Below the pieces are notes generated by a model that was not told the origin of the DNA, searched no databases, and saw only the letters and a program-made list of their open reading frames with translations. Of a stretch of DNA of 40,043 nucleotides, positions 29,220 to 39,205 are shown one piece after another. Source of the DNA: Rhodospirillales bacterium (lineage in GTDB: Bacteria; Pseudomonadota; Alphaproteobacteria; Rhodospirillales; 2-12-FULL-67-15); assembly GCA_016872535.1 (NCBI GenBank), contig VGZQ01000025.1, positions 1 through 40,043 of the forward strand, given 5' to 3'. Positions within the stretch are counted from its first letter, which is position 1. Each line of letters begins with the position of its first letter. A program made the translations under genes and the position numbers.

Positions 29220-30952
29220 TGGCCGCGCCCCGCACGAAGACCTACGCCGATCTGCGTTCGGCCCGCTGGTACGGGGCGCGCGACTTGCGCTCGTTCGGGC
29301 ACCGCTCGCGCACCAAGCAGATGGGTTTCGCGCGTGAGGATTGGGAAGGCAAGCCGGTCATCGCCGTCATCAACACCTGGTCGGAAATGAACCCGTGCCA
29401 CGCGCACCTGCGAACGCGGGCCGAGGAGGTCAAGCGCGGCGTCTGGCAGGCGGGCGGCTTTCCGGTCGAGATGCCGGCCATGTCGCTGGGCGAACCGTTC
29501 ATGAAACCGACCACCATGCTCTACCGCAACCTGCTGGCGATGGAGACGGAAGAACTGCTGCGCGCCAATCCGATCGACGGCGCGGTGCTGCTCGGCGGCT
29601 GCGACAAGACGGTGCCGGGACTGCTGATGGGCGCGATCAGCATGAACGTCCCGGCGATCTTCGTGCCGGCGGGGCCGATGCTGCGCGGCAACTGGAACGG
29701 GGTCACGTTGGGCAGCGGCAGCGACGTCTGGAAATACTGGGCGGATTTGCGCGCCGGGGTCATTTCCGAGGACGACTGGCGCGGGATCGAGGACGGCATC
29801 GCGCGCTCCTTCGGCACCTGCATGACCATGGGCACGGCGTCGACCATGGCGATTCTGGCCGAGGCGCTGGGCCTGACGCTGCCCGGCGCGGCGTCGATTC
29901 CGGCGGCCGATTCGGCGCACCCCCGGCTTGCGACCGCGAGCGGGCGGCGCATCGTCGACCTGGTGTGGGAAGACCTGAAGCCGCGCGACATCCTAAGCCC
30001 TGGCTCGTTCGACAACGCCATCGTCGCGCTCAACGCCGTCGGCGGCTCGACCAACGCAGTCGTCCATCTGGTGGCGCTGGCGGGACGCGCCGGCATTCGA
30101 TTGCCGCTCGATCGGTTCGACGCGCTCGCGCGCCAAACCCCTTTCATCGCCAATCTGCGCCCGTCGGGCCAATACCTGATGGAAGACCTGCACTACGCGG
30201 GCGGCAGCCGCGCGCTGCTCGCGCAACTCAGAGACCGCCTGCGGCTCGAGGCGCGCACCGTCGCTGGCGGCACGCTCGGCGAGGCGATCGCCGGGGCGCG
30301 GGTCGTCAACGACGACGTCATCCGTTCCGCCGCCAAGCCGCTCAGGTCCGAAGGCGGACTTGCCATCCTTCGGGGCTCGCTCGCGCCCGACGGCGCGGTA
30401 CTGAAACTGACGGCGGCGGAACCGAGGCTCCTCAAACATCGCGGCCCGGCGGTAGTGTTCGAGGATTACAACGACATGGCCGCGCGCATCGACAACGAGG
30501 CGCTGCCGGCGACGCCCGATTCGATCCTGGTGCTCAAGAACGCCGGGCCCAAGGGCGGGCCCGGCATGCCGGAATGGGGCCAGCTACCGCTGCCGAAGAA
30601 GCTGCTGCGCCAGGGCGTGCGCGACATGGTGCGGATTTCGGATGCGCGTATGAGCGGAACTAGCTACGGCGCCTGCGTGCTGCACGTGGCGCCGGAATCC
30701 GCGGTCGGCGGGCCGCTCGCCCTGGTCCGGGACGGCGACGTGATCGAACTCGACGCCGAGGCGCGCCGGCTCGATCTTTTGGTGGCGGCGGACGAACTGG
30801 GCCGCCGTCGACAAGCGTGGCAACCGCGCCCGGCAGCTTACGCACGCGGCTTCGGCGAAATGTTCCTCGCCCACGTCACCCAGGCGGACAAAGGCTGCGA
30901 CTTCGACTTTCTCGAGGGCGCGGCACCGACGCCGGAACCCGAAATTCACTGA
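29219..30952 (+). CDS. IlvD/Edd family dehydratase (sugar-acid or dihydroxy-acid dehydratase)
   Basis: A 577-residue Fe-S dehydratase. Cluster cysteines are Cys60 (NPCHAH), Cys128 (GGCDKTVPG) and Cys201 (GTCMTMGTAST), with Lys130 as the likely carbamylated magnesium ligand. The length and the KTVPGLLMGA, ISDARMSGTSYG and HVAPESAVGGPLA motifs fit the arabinonate/xylonate dehydratase branch better than branched-chain IlvD. The ATG overlaps the hydro-lyase stop. The last 7 bp overlap the convergent TRAP gene. It may act on a sugar acid brought in by that transporter. Confidence 0.88.
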   Translation: MAAPRTKTYADLRSARWYGARDLRSFGHRSRTKQMGFAREDWEGKPVIAVINTWSEMNPCHAHLRTRAEEVKRGVWQAGGFPVEMPAMSLGEPFMKPTTMLYRNLLAMETEELLRANPIDGAVLLGGCDKTVPGLLMGAISMNVPAIFVPAGPMLRGNWNGVTLGSGSDVWKYWADLRAGVISEDDWRGIEDGIARSFGTCMTMGTASTMAILAEALGLTLPGAASIPAADSAHPRLATASGRRIVDLVWEDLKPRDILSPGSFDNAIVALNAVGGSTNAVVHLVALAGRAGIRLPLDRFDALARQTPFIANLRPSGQYLMEDLHYAGGSRALLAQLRDRLRLEARTVAGGTLGEAIAGARVVNDDVIRSAAKPLRSEGGLAILRGSLAPDGAVLKLTAAEPRLLKHRGPAVVFEDYNDMAARIDNEALPATPDSILVLKNAGPKGGPGMPEWGQLPLPKKLLRQGVRDMVRISDARMSGTSYGACVLHVAPESAVGGPLALVRDGDVIELDAEARRLDLLVAADELGRRRQAWQPRPAAYARGFGEMFLAHVTQADKGCDFDFLEGAAPTPEPEIH

Positions 30953-32808
30953 ACTGCGGCGGCGCGCTTGCCTTCGGCGTATTGCTGCAAAATGATCAAG
31001 AACAAAATTCCGAATCCGATTGTGTCCGTGATTAACCCCGGTTTGATCAGCATGAGCGCGGCGGCGAGCAAAAGGGCGCGTTGCCAAAGCGCGAGCGGTC
31101 TCAGCAGGTAGCCCATCAGCGAGGCGGCGAGCGTCGCCGTGCCGACCGAGGCGCTGACGAAGGCCATCGCCGCATCTGTCCAGTCGCCGATCAGCAGTAG
31201 CGAGGGCTCGTAAATAAACATGAACGGCACGATGAAGCCGGCGGCACCGACCTTCATCGCGGCGAGTCCCGAATTCCACAGATCGGTCTTGGCCAGCGCG
31301 GCGGCGGCATAGACCGCGAGCGCGACCGGCGGCGTGATCGCCGATAGGATCGCGAAATAGAACGCGAACATGTGCGCCGCCGGCGGAATGGCGCCGAGCT
31401 TGATGATCGCCGGCACCAAGAGCGCGACCATGATGATGTAGGCGGGCGTGGTCGGCATGCCCATCCCGAGAATGATCCCGGCGATCGCGGTGACGACGAG
31501 GGCCAGGAACAGGCTGCTGCGCGCCAGTTCGACCACGACATTGGTGAAGGTGATGCCGAGCCCGGTCAGCGTCACCGCGCCGACCACGATGCCGGCGGCG
31601 GCGCAAGCCATGGCGACGGCGAGCGCGTTCTTGGCGCCGTCCTCGAGCGCTTCGAACACGCCTTGCCAGCGGATTTCGCGCCGGGTGTTGGCGCGCAGCA
31701 TGGCGACGGGGAAGCACGACAGCGCCCCGGCCAGGGCGCTCAAGGGCGCGCTGTAGCCGCCGAACAGTCCGGCGAGAATAATCAGGATGGGGATGAACAA
31801 GTGCCCCCGCTCGCGCATCACTTGCTTGAGCGGCGTGATGTCGCTTTTCGGCAGGCCGAGGAGCCCCGAGCGCTTGGCCTCGAAATGAACCGCGGAAAAG
31901 ACCGCGACGTAATAAAGGACCGCCGGGATGAGCGCCCAGACCGTGATCTGAAAGTAGCTGACCGCCAGGAACTCGGCCATGACGAAAGCCGCCGCGCCCA
32001 TCACCGGGGGCATGATCTGACCGCCGGTCGAGGCGACCGATTCGACGGCGGCGGCGAACGGCGGGCGGAATCCGGTTCGCTTCATCAGCGGAATGGTAAT
32101 CGGACCGTCGACCATGACGTTGGCGACGGCGCTGCCGGATATGGTGCCGAACAGGCTGGAACTGACTACCGCCACCTTGCCCGGCCCGCCGGCGGTGTGA
32201 CCGGTGAGCGCGAGCGCGAAATCCATGAACATCTTGCCGGTGCCGGTGCGTTCCATGAAGCTTCCGAACACCACGAAAATGATGACGTAGGAGGCGGAAA
32301 CGCCGAGCACCGGGCCGAAAATACCCTCGGTCGTCATGTAGAGCTGGTCGAGCAGCTTCTGCGGCTCGACGCCAAAAATGAGCAAGGCATAAACGATAAA
32401 AATGACCGCGGTGACGGGCAGAGCCCAGCCGATCACCCGCCGCGTCGCGTCGAGCACGAGCAGAATAGTCAGGATCGCCATCACCCAATCGGCGGGCCTG
32501 AGGTCGTCGATGTAATAAATGCGGTCGACGAAGTACTCGTAGTTGACGAAGATGTAGCCGACCGCCGCGAGGCTGAGGCCGATCGGTGCGATGTCATACC
32601 ACGCCACCCGCCGTTCTCCTTCCGTCGCGCGAAACGGAAAGAACAGGAACACCAGCACCAGCGCGAACAGCAGATGCGTGCCGCGGAAGATCATCGCCTC
32701 CGGCGGACCGGAGGCGGCGATCCACATGTGGTAGAGCGACATGGCGACGGCGACGGCAAAAGCCGCCATGCGCGCGCCGCGCTCGAACACAGTCAATGAT
32801 GCGGACAT
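30946..32808 (-). CDS. TAXI-type TRAP transporter fused permease (DctQM)
   Basis: A 620-residue membrane protein joining a DctQ-like four-helix part (residues about 10-130) with a DctM-like region of about 12 helices. Landmarks are MERTGTGKMFMDFALALTG, SSSLFGTISGSAVANVM, ESVASTGGQIMPPVMGAAAFVMAEF and ILGMGMPTTPAYIIM. This fused form goes with TAXI-type receptors, and one is encoded 53 bp upstream. Substrates of TAXI systems include glutamate and other acids. Confidence 0.92.
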   Translation of the reverse strand: MSASLTVFERGARMAAFAVAVAMSLYHMWIAASGPPEAMIFRGTHLLFALVLVFLFFPFRATEGERRVAWYDIAPIGLSLAAVGYIFVNYEYFVDRIYYIDDLRPADWVMAILTILLVLDATRRVIGWALPVTAVIFIVYALLIFGVEPQKLLDQLYMTTEGIFGPVLGVSASYVIIFVVFGSFMERTGTGKMFMDFALALTGHTAGGPGKVAVVSSSLFGTISGSAVANVMVDGPITIPLMKRTGFRPPFAAAVESVASTGGQIMPPVMGAAAFVMAEFLAVSYFQITVWALIPAVLYYVAVFSAVHFEAKRSGLLGLPKSDITPLKQVMRERGHLFIPILIILAGLFGGYSAPLSALAGALSCFPVAMLRANTRREIRWQGVFEALEDGAKNALAVAMACAAAGIVVGAVTLTGLGITFTNVVVELARSSLFLALVVTAIAGIILGMGMPTTPAYIIMVALLVPAIIKLGAIPPAAHMFAFYFAILSAITPPVALAVYAAAALAKTDLWNSGLAAMKVGAAGFIVPFMFIYEPSLLLIGDWTDAAMAFVSASVGTATLAASLMGYLLRPLALWQRALLLAAALMLIKPGLITDTIGFGILFLIILQQYAEGKRAAAVQ

Positions 32809-32861
32809 CGGTGCGAATCAAGAAACCGGCGGAGAGTTCTCCGCCGGTTTCCTGTCGGGAA

Positions 32862-33803
32862 TCACAGAGCCCCGATTTCCTTATAGAACTTGCGCGCGCC
32901 GGGATGCAGCGGCACGCCGATATCCTCGGCCATCATCTTGGGCGTCAGGCCGTCGATCGCCTTGACCACGGCGACCATGTCCGGGATATGGCCGGCCATA
33001 GTCTTGGCCATGGTGTAGACCTGGGCCTCAGGCAGCTTGCAGCTCACCACCAGGTGCGTGGCGTAGCCGATCACCTTCACGTCCTGGGTGATCTTGGGGT
33101 AGGTACCGGCCTTGATGGTGTTCAAGGTGTAGCCGGGATTGATCTTCTTCATATCGCCGATTTTCTCGCCGATATCGAGCAGCTTGATGTCGCGCGCGGC
33201 GGCGATGTCCATCACCGCGCCGGCGGGGATGGTGGTGCCGAGCGTGAAGGCCTGGGCGTGCCCGTCCTTCAGAAGCGCGACTGCGTCGCTGTAGGAGACA
33301 TGGCTGACCTTGCCGAGCTTCTGGTAATCGAGGCCGTAGACCTGCAGAACGTGACGGGTGATTTCTTCGGCGGTGTTGCCGCGCGGCTGGATGGCGACAT
33401 GCTTGCCCTTGAGATCGGCGACCGAGTTGATCTTGGCGTCGGCCAAGGCCACCACCTGGAAATATTGAGGATAGAGGGTGGCGAGCTGGCAGACGTTGTC
33501 GTGCTTCTTGTCGAAGGGCGCGGCGCCCTTGATCGCGTCCACGGTCGAGACGCTGTTGGCGAATCCGATTTCGGTCTTGCTTTCCTGCACGCCCTTGACG
33601 TTGGCGATGCCGGCGCCGGGCAGGGCCTGGATCGTCACCCCGGGCATCGCCTTTTCCCACATGGACTTGAGCGAGCCGCCGAGCGGCACCCACGACCCCC
33701 CTTGCGGGCCGGTCATCAGGCGGAGCGTATCGGCGGCGGGCGCCGGTTGGCCGAGCGCGATCACGGCGACGCCGATCGCGGCCGTTAGAAACATCTTGTT
33801 CAT
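32862..33803 (-). CDS. TAXI-family TRAP solute receptor
   Basis: A 313-residue periplasmic receptor with a Sec signal (MNKMFLTAAIGVAVIALGQPAPAA, cleavage about residue 24). TAXI features are LRLMTGPQGGSWVPLGG, IGFANSVSTVDAIKG, LKGKHVAIQPRGNTAEEITR and TLGTTIPAGAVMDIAA. The start at 33803 is backed by AGGGAGGA upstream; a longer frame exists but lacks support. It forms an operon with the fused permease. Confidence 0.9.
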   Translation of the reverse strand: MNKMFLTAAIGVAVIALGQPAPAADTLRLMTGPQGGSWVPLGGSLKSMWEKAMPGVTIQALPGAGIANVKGVQESKTEIGFANSVSTVDAIKGAAPFDKKHDNVCQLATLYPQYFQVVALADAKINSVADLKGKHVAIQPRGNTAEEITRHVLQVYGLDYQKLGKVSHVSYSDAVALLKDGHAQAFTLGTTIPAGAVMDIAAARDIKLLDIGEKIGDMKKINPGYTLNTIKAGTYPKITQDVKVIGYATHLVVSCKLPEAQVYTMAKTMAGHIPDMVAVVKAIDGLTPKMMAEDIGVPLHPGARKFYKEIGAL

Positions 33804-33979
33804 TGAACGATCCTCCCTTGTTGGACGGCGTGGCCGATCTTTGCCGACCCGCCTTTCCGCCAGCATGGTAAAGGGGGCCGGGCCCGTCAAGGGTCGGGCC
33901 ACCGCGCCGGGCGGCGCGGGGTGGCGGTTCCGGGGCGGGCGGCTTACATTAGCTACATTTCGCGGGCCCCGGGGGAGCG

Positions 33980-35029
33980 ATGGCCCGCGATCGCACCCGG
34001 GCCGTCGTCTTTATGCGCAAGATCGTTCTCGTCCTCGTCGTCGCCGTGCTCGCCGCCGCAGGGCTGGTCTACCACGTTTACGGTCGCGGGACTGCGGTCA
34101 CCGTCGCGAATCCGGAACGGGGCCTGGCAATCGAATCGGTCTACGCCACCGGCGTGGTCGAGCCGGTAACCTGGGCGCAGGTATCTGCGCTGGTCCAAGG
34201 CCGCATCGCCGCCGTCCGGGCTCATGACGGCGACCGGGTCGAGGAGGGACAACTGATCGCCCGTCTCGATGATCGCGAAGCCCGCGCCGTCCTGCACCAG
34301 GTCGAAGCACGGGAGCGGTATTGGCAGGAAGAGCTGGCCCGCCAACAGGCTCTCGAGGCGCGCGGCGTCGCCAGCCGCGCGACCTACGAACGGACCCAGA
34401 GCGAGTATTTGCAGGCCAAGGCCGCGACCGCGGCGGCGCGCCAGCGGCTCGAGGATTTCAACGTGCGCGCGCCGATCGCGGGCACGGTCCTGCGCCAGGA
34501 CGGCGAAGTCGGCGAAGTGGTCGACAAACAGAAGATCCTGTTTTCCATCGGCCAGCCGAAGCCGCTGCGCGTCACGGCGGACGTGGATGAAGAGGATATC
34601 GTGCATCTCGTCCCCGGCCAGAAGGTGCTGATCAAGGCCGACGCGTTTCCCGATCGGACGCTGCCCGGAACCGTCGCCGCCATCACGCCCAAGGGCGATC
34701 CCATCAACAAGAGTTTCCGCGTGCGGGTCGCGCTGCCCCCGGACACGCCGGTGCTGGTCGGCATGACGGTCGAAATCAACGTGGTGACGCGCGAGACGCC
34801 GGACGCGCTCCTGATTCCGGCCGGCACGACGCGCGACGGCCACGTATTCGTCGCCGAGGCCGACCGCGCGCGGCGCGTACCGGTGAAAATAGGCGCGCGC
34901 GGCGCCGCCCAGACCGAGATCGTCGAAGGCCTCGCGGCGGATTCACTCGTCATCCTCGAGCCTCCGGCCAAGCTGACCGACGGCGCCCGCATCCGTATCG
35001 CCAACGGCGCGAAGGCCCACCCGCGCTAA
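33980..35029 (+). CDS. HlyD/MacA-like membrane fusion protein
   Basis: A 349-residue periplasmic adaptor anchored by one N-terminal helix (residues about 13-34). A lipoyl-like domain opens with ALVQGRIAAVRAHDGDRVEEGQLIARLD, and an alpha-helical hairpin spans about 95-150. The second lipoyl half is FNVRAPIAGTVLRQDGEVGE, then a beta-barrel. GGGGGAG before ATG 33980 supports this start over the ATG at 34013. With the next two genes it makes a tripartite ABC exporter of MacAB or Dev type. The transported molecule is unknown. Confidence 0.88.
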   Translation: MARDRTRAVVFMRKIVLVLVVAVLAAAGLVYHVYGRGTAVTVANPERGLAIESVYATGVVEPVTWAQVSALVQGRIAAVRAHDGDRVEEGQLIARLDDREARAVLHQVEARERYWQEELARQQALEARGVASRATYERTQSEYLQAKAATAAARQRLEDFNVRAPIAGTVLRQDGEVGEVVDKQKILFSIGQPKPLRVTADVDEEDIVHLVPGQKVLIKADAFPDRTLPGTVAAITPKGDPINKSFRVRVALPPDTPVLVGMTVEINVVTRETPDALLIPAGTTRDGHVFVAEADRARRVPVKIGARGAAQTEIVEGLAADSLVILEPPAKLTDGARIRIANGAKAHPR

Positions 35030-35044
35030 TCGCGCGGAACGCGC

Positions 35045-36286
35045 ATGCCGCTCGAACTCGCCATTGCGCTTTCGCACCTGATGCGCCGGCGACGCCAGAC
35101 CGCCATTTCGGTGCTCGGCGTCATGCTCGGCGTCGGCTTTTTCATCGGCATCGCGTCGATGATGCAGGGTTTCCAGAATTATTTCGTCGAAAAGGTGATC
35201 GACGTTCAGCCGCACATCGTGATGAAAGACGAATTCCGGGTGCCCGCCCGCCAGCCGGTGTTTCGGGATCATCCGGACGCGGCGATCGAGTTGAACGGCC
35301 TCAAGCCGCGCGACGAGGTGCGCGGTATTCGCGGGTCGCGGGCGGTGCTCGCCCACGCGCGGCACATGCAGGGCGTGCATGTGGCACCGACGTTTGCCGG
35401 CCAGGCGCTGCTGCGCTACGGCTCGAAGGATGTGTCGGTGACCGTCAACGGTATCGAGCCGGCCTCCGAACGCCGCGTCACCAACCTGGAAAAGGATCTG
35501 ACCCAGGGTGCGCTCGACGACCTCTATACCACGAGCAACGGAATCATCCTCGGCATCGGCGTGGCGGATAAGCTCGGCGCCGCTATGGGCGACACGCTGA
35601 CCGTGGTGTCGCCGCAGAATGTTATTCTGAAAATGAAAGTGACCGGGATTTTCTCCTCCGGCATCACCACCATGGATAACTTCGAGACGTACGTCCTGCT
35701 CAAGAAGGCGCAAATCCTTCATAACCGTCCGAACGTCATCAACCGCATCCGGTTCCGCCTCGACGACATCGAACGGGCCGGTGCGATCGCTCGCGGACTC
35801 GAGTCCCGCTTTGGCTATCGGACCGAATCGTGGGAAGAGGCCTCGCGCAACGTGCTCGGCATTTTCGTCATTCAGAACGGAATCATGTATTCGACCGTGT
35901 CGGCGATTCTGATCGTCGCGTGCTTCGGCATCTTCAACGTCATTTCGACGGTGATCTACGAAAAGTCGCGCGACATCGCGATTCTCAAGTCGATGGGCTT
36001 CGCCGAAGGCGACATCATGCGCGTGTTCGTGATCGAAGGCGTGATCGCCGGGATGATCGGCAGCGTGCTCGGCTGGGCGCTCGGCTACGGGATCGTCGAA
36101 TTCCTCGCTTCGATCCGCTTCAACATCGAAGGCTTCGTCCGCTCGGAGGGGTTTATTTTGTATCGCACCGCCTGGCACTACGTGATCGGCGCGGCGGTCG
36201 CGACCGCGTCGGCGACGTTCGCGGCGTGGCTGCCGGCCCGGCGCGCGGCCCGGCTCAATCCGGTCGATATCGTGCGGGGCCTGTGA
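35045..36286 (+). CDS. FtsX-like ABC exporter permease (MacB/LolC-like)
   Basis: A 413-residue protein with one N-terminal helix (TAISVLGVMLGVGFFIGIASM), a large periplasmic domain (about 45-270), and three C-terminal helices around ILIVACFGIFNVISTVIYEKSRDIAILKSMG. It ends LPARRAARLNPVDIVRG, the usual FtsX/MacB/LolC terminus. The stop overlaps the ATPase start (TGATG). Such permeases transduce conformational force, not classical pores. Confidence 0.9.
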   Translation: MPLELAIALSHLMRRRRQTAISVLGVMLGVGFFIGIASMMQGFQNYFVEKVIDVQPHIVMKDEFRVPARQPVFRDHPDAAIELNGLKPRDEVRGIRGSRAVLAHARHMQGVHVAPTFAGQALLRYGSKDVSVTVNGIEPASERRVTNLEKDLTQGALDDLYTTSNGIILGIGVADKLGAAMGDTLTVVSPQNVILKMKVTGIFSSGITTMDNFETYVLLKKAQILHNRPNVINRIRFRLDDIERAGAIARGLESRFGYRTESWEEASRNVLGIFVIQNGIMYSTVSAILIVACFGIFNVISTVIYEKSRDIAILKSMGFAEGDIMRVFVIEGVIAGMIGSVLGWALGYGIVEFLASIRFNIEGFVRSEGFILYRTAWHYVIGAAVATASATFAAWLPARRAARLNPVDIVRGL

Positions 36287-36975
36287 TGACCGCGGATGCC
36301 GTTCCCGCCCTGGAAGCGCGCGGCCTGACCCGCGTGCTGCCCGGCGCGGTGCCGGTGACGCTGGTCAAGGACGCGACCTTTTCCGTCCGTAAGGGCGAGC
36401 TGGTGGCGGTCACCGGCCCTTCGGGTTCGGGCAAGTCGTCGCTGCTTTATCTCCTCGGCCTTTTGGATACGCCGAGTTCGGGCGAAATCCGGATCGAGGG
36501 CCGCGATGCGGGCACGCTCGATTCGGACGAACAGGCGCGCCTCAGGCTTTCGCGGCTTGGCTTCGTCTTTCAATTTCACTTTTTGCTGGAAGAATTCGAC
36601 GTGCTCGACAACGTCATGTTGCCGATGCGCAAGCTCGGCCGCCTGTCAGCCGCCGACATGCGCGCGCGGGCGCAGGCGATTCTCGCCGATTTGGGAATGG
36701 CCGATCAGATGCGCAAGTACCCGAGCCAGCTTTCGGGCGGCCAGCGCCAGCGGGTCGCGGTTGCCCGCGCGCTCGCCAACGACCCGGCGGTGGTGCTGGC
36801 CGACGAACCGACCGGCAATCTCGACAGCGCGAACGCGCTCGCGGTATTCGAAATCTTCAAGCGGCTGGCCCGCGACCAGGGCCGCGCGCTGGTGGTGGTG
36901 ACCCACGAACAGGATCTGGCGGCGATGGCCGACCGCCAGATTCACATGATCGATGGGCGCATCGTCACCACTTGA
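36286..36975 (+). CDS. ABC exporter ATP-binding protein (LolD/MacB-type)
   Basis: A 229-residue ATPase with Walker A GPSGSGKSS, Q-loop VFQFHFLLEEFDVLDNVMLP, signature LSGGQRQRVAVARALAND, Walker B VVLADEPTGNLDS and switch HEQD. The LAND and LADEPTGNLD stretches are typical for LolD/MacB ATPases. It is coupled to the permease by overlap. Its last 11 bp overlap the convergent methyltransferase-like gene. Confidence 0.92.
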   Translation: MTADAVPALEARGLTRVLPGAVPVTLVKDATFSVRKGELVAVTGPSGSGKSSLLYLLGLLDTPSSGEIRIEGRDAGTLDSDEQARLRLSRLGFVFQFHFLLEEFDVLDNVMLPMRKLGRLSAADMRARAQAILADLGMADQMRKYPSQLSGGQRQRVAVARALANDPAVVLADEPTGNLDSANALAVFEIFKRLARDQGRALVVVTHEQDLAAMADRQIHMIDGRIVTT

Positions 36976-39205
36976 GCGCGGTGAAGATGTTGGAGTAGTG
37001 GTCGGTCCACAGCCGATCCTTGGTCTCGGGCTTGAGCGGAGTCCAACGGCCGTCGGCGCGGATGTGTTCGGCGGTCGGGCCGGGCCGGGCCATCGCCACC
37101 CAGGTCGATCCGAACGCGGTCGGCGTGTTGGGCGGTGCGTCGTATTCCTGGAGAAACGCTTCGATCCCCGCGTCGGCGGCGAGGCCTGCGAGCACCGGCT
37201 TCAAGTCGAGATAACGGTTGGAGATGTGATAAACCAACACGCCGTCTTCCTTGAGCTTGGTCAGGTACATGGCCATCGCTTCGCGCGTGAGCAGATGCAC
37301 CGGCACCGCGTCCGAGGTGAAGGCGTCCATCACCAGCAGGTCCTGCGAGCGGTCGGCGACCTTCTGCAACGTCAGCCGCCCGTCGCCGAGGACGACCTTG
37401 ATCTCGGGCGGGCAATCGCGCAGGAACGTGAACAGAGTGGTATCGCGGGCCATGCGCTCGACCGCCGGGTCGATCTCGTAATAGGTAAAGGTCTGTCCCG
37501 GCTTGGCTAGGCACGCGAGCGCGCCGGTGCCGAGCCCGAGAACCGATAGCTTGGCGCCCGGCCTCGAGGCGACCGGGAAGCGGAACACCTGGGTGATCGG
37601 GCTGCCGGGGAAATAATAAGTCTGCGGGGTCAGACGCTTGGCCGGTTCCAGGCTTTGCGAGCCATGATTGGTGGTGCCGTGGTACATGGTCATCATCGGC
37701 GGCTTCTCTTCCTGCGTCACTCGGATGATGCCGAAGAAGTTGCGTTCGGCCTTCAGTTCGTTCGAGCGCCCGCCGATCGGAAACAATGCCTGCGCGAGCA
37801 GAATGGCGACGGCGACCAGCCCGAACCGCCAGGGCCGCTTCGCGGCCGCCGCCGCGATCAGCGCCAGGACCACGCCGATCGCCGTTTGCATCGAGGATTC
37901 GGCGTCGGTGAAGGTGTCGGGAAACCGCCACAGCGCGAACAGTAGGACGGCGAAGACGACACCCGGCAGCACCAGGTCCTTGAGGGCGGGGCGGGGAACG
38001 CTCTCGTTGCCGGCGCCGGGGCGCAAAAACAGGGCCAAAAGCAACACGACCGGATATTCGACCAACGACGTGAAGGCGACCGGCGCGACGATGGCGTTGA
38101 AGATGCCGCCGAGCACGCCGCCGAACGACAGCAGGAAATAGAACTCGGTCAGGTGTTCGGGGTCGGGCCGGGTGCGGGCCAATTCGCCGTGGCAGACCAG
38201 CGCGGTGACGAAGAAGGCGAGGAAATGCAGCCCGATGGTGAAGAAGGTGGCGCTGCTCCCGCCGCCCCAGAAGAAGAGCACGATCACCGGCAGCACGAAA
38301 AACGGCTGCAACAGGTTCGCTTGGTCGTGGGTGATCAGGGGTTTGCGCGCGAACGCGATGATGAAGGTCAGCAGATAGCCCGCGAGCGGCAAAATCCAAA
38401 TCAATGGCACCGCCGCGATATCGGTGGTGACATAGGTGGTGAGGCCGATGAACAGGCTCGACGGCGCGAACGCGAGCAGCACCCAGCGCAGACGCAGCGG
38501 CGCCGTTGGGCGTCCGGCGGCGAAGACGTGCGCGGTGGGCTTGGCCGGCGCCTTGGCCGTGATCTTTCCTGGGCCCACATCGCGCGCCTTGAAGGCGGCG
38601 AGCGAGGTCAGCGCGATCGCGACGGCCAACGCCACATAGAGCGCGCTCCAGGTCGTGGTCTGGCCCGGAATGGTGAGATGTACTTCGGCCAGCGTCGGGA
38701 AGCCGAGCAGGCCGATCAGGCTGCCGATGTTGCTGGTGACGTAGAGGAAATAGGGATCGCCGGCGGCCGGATGATCGGTGCGCGCGAACCAGGCTTGCAG
38801 CATCGGCGCGGTCGCCGACAGTATAAAGAAGGGCGCGCCCGCCGACGCTAGCAGCAGCAAGAACAGCCAGCCCATTGGGTTGTCGCTGCTGGCTGGCGGC
38901 TCCCACCGGACGGCGTCGAACCCGATCGGCAGCGCGACCAACGACGCGGCCAGCAGCAGGACATGCAGCATCGCCTGGCGCTTGACGCCGAGCTTGAGCG
39001 AAAAGTGCGCGTAGCCATATCCCGCCAGCAACAACGCCTGGAAGAACACCATACAGGTGGTCCACACCATCGGCGTGCCGCCGAGCAGCGGCAGGATCAT
39101 CTTTCCGACCAGAGGCTGCGACCAGAACATCAAGAGCGCGCTCAGGAACAAGGGCGGCATGAAAAGGGCAAGCAGCAGCCCCGGCCGGCCGGCGGTTGAG
39201 ATCAT
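36965..39205 (-). CDS. Membrane-embedded spermidine-synthase-like protein
   Basis: A 746-residue protein. The first about 500 residues contain a dozen or more hydrophobic helices of the fused spermidine synthase type (FLSALLMFWSQPLVGKMILPLLGGTPMVW; then FLYVTSNIGSLIGLLGFP). The C-terminal part is a Rossmann methyltransferase/aminopropyltransferase-like domain: LSVLGLGTGALACLA, YYEIDPAVERMA, VVLGDGRLTLQ and LLVMDAFTSDAVPVHLLT. In polyamine synthases the Asp after LGDGR and the D-x-x-x-D region bind substrates. True activity is uncertain, since many membrane-fused members are uncharacterised. The start at 39205 precedes the first helix, and upstream codons add a hydrophilic tail without homology. 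Confidence 0.85.
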   Translation of the reverse strand: MISTAGRPGLLLALFMPPLFLSALLMFWSQPLVGKMILPLLGGTPMVWTTCMVFFQALLLAGYGYAHFSLKLGVKRQAMLHVLLLAASLVALPIGFDAVRWEPPASSDNPMGWLFLLLLASAGAPFFILSATAPMLQAWFARTDHPAAGDPYFLYVTSNIGSLIGLLGFPTLAEVHLTIPGQTTTWSALYVALAVAIALTSLAAFKARDVGPGKITAKAPAKPTAHVFAAGRPTAPLRLRWVLLAFAPSSLFIGLTTYVTTDIAAVPLIWILPLAGYLLTFIIAFARKPLITHDQANLLQPFFVLPVIVLFFWGGGSSATFFTIGLHFLAFFVTALVCHGELARTRPDPEHLTEFYFLLSFGGVLGGIFNAIVAPVAFTSLVEYPVVLLLALFLRPGAGNESVPRPALKDLVLPGVVFAVLLFALWRFPDTFTDAESSMQTAIGVVLALIAAAAAKRPWRFGLVAVAILLAQALFPIGGRSNELKAERNFFGIIRVTQEEKPPMMTMYHGTTNHGSQSLEPAKRLTPQTYYFPGSPITQVFRFPVASRPGAKLSVLGLGTGALACLAKPGQTFTYYEIDPAVERMARDTTLFTFLRDCPPEIKVVLGDGRLTLQKVADRSQDLLVMDAFTSDAVPVHLLTREAMAMYLTKLKEDGVLVYHISNRYLDLKPVLAGLAADAGIEAFLQEYDAPPNTPTAFGSTWVAMARPGPTAEHIRADGRWTPLKPETKDRLWTDHYSNIFTALKW

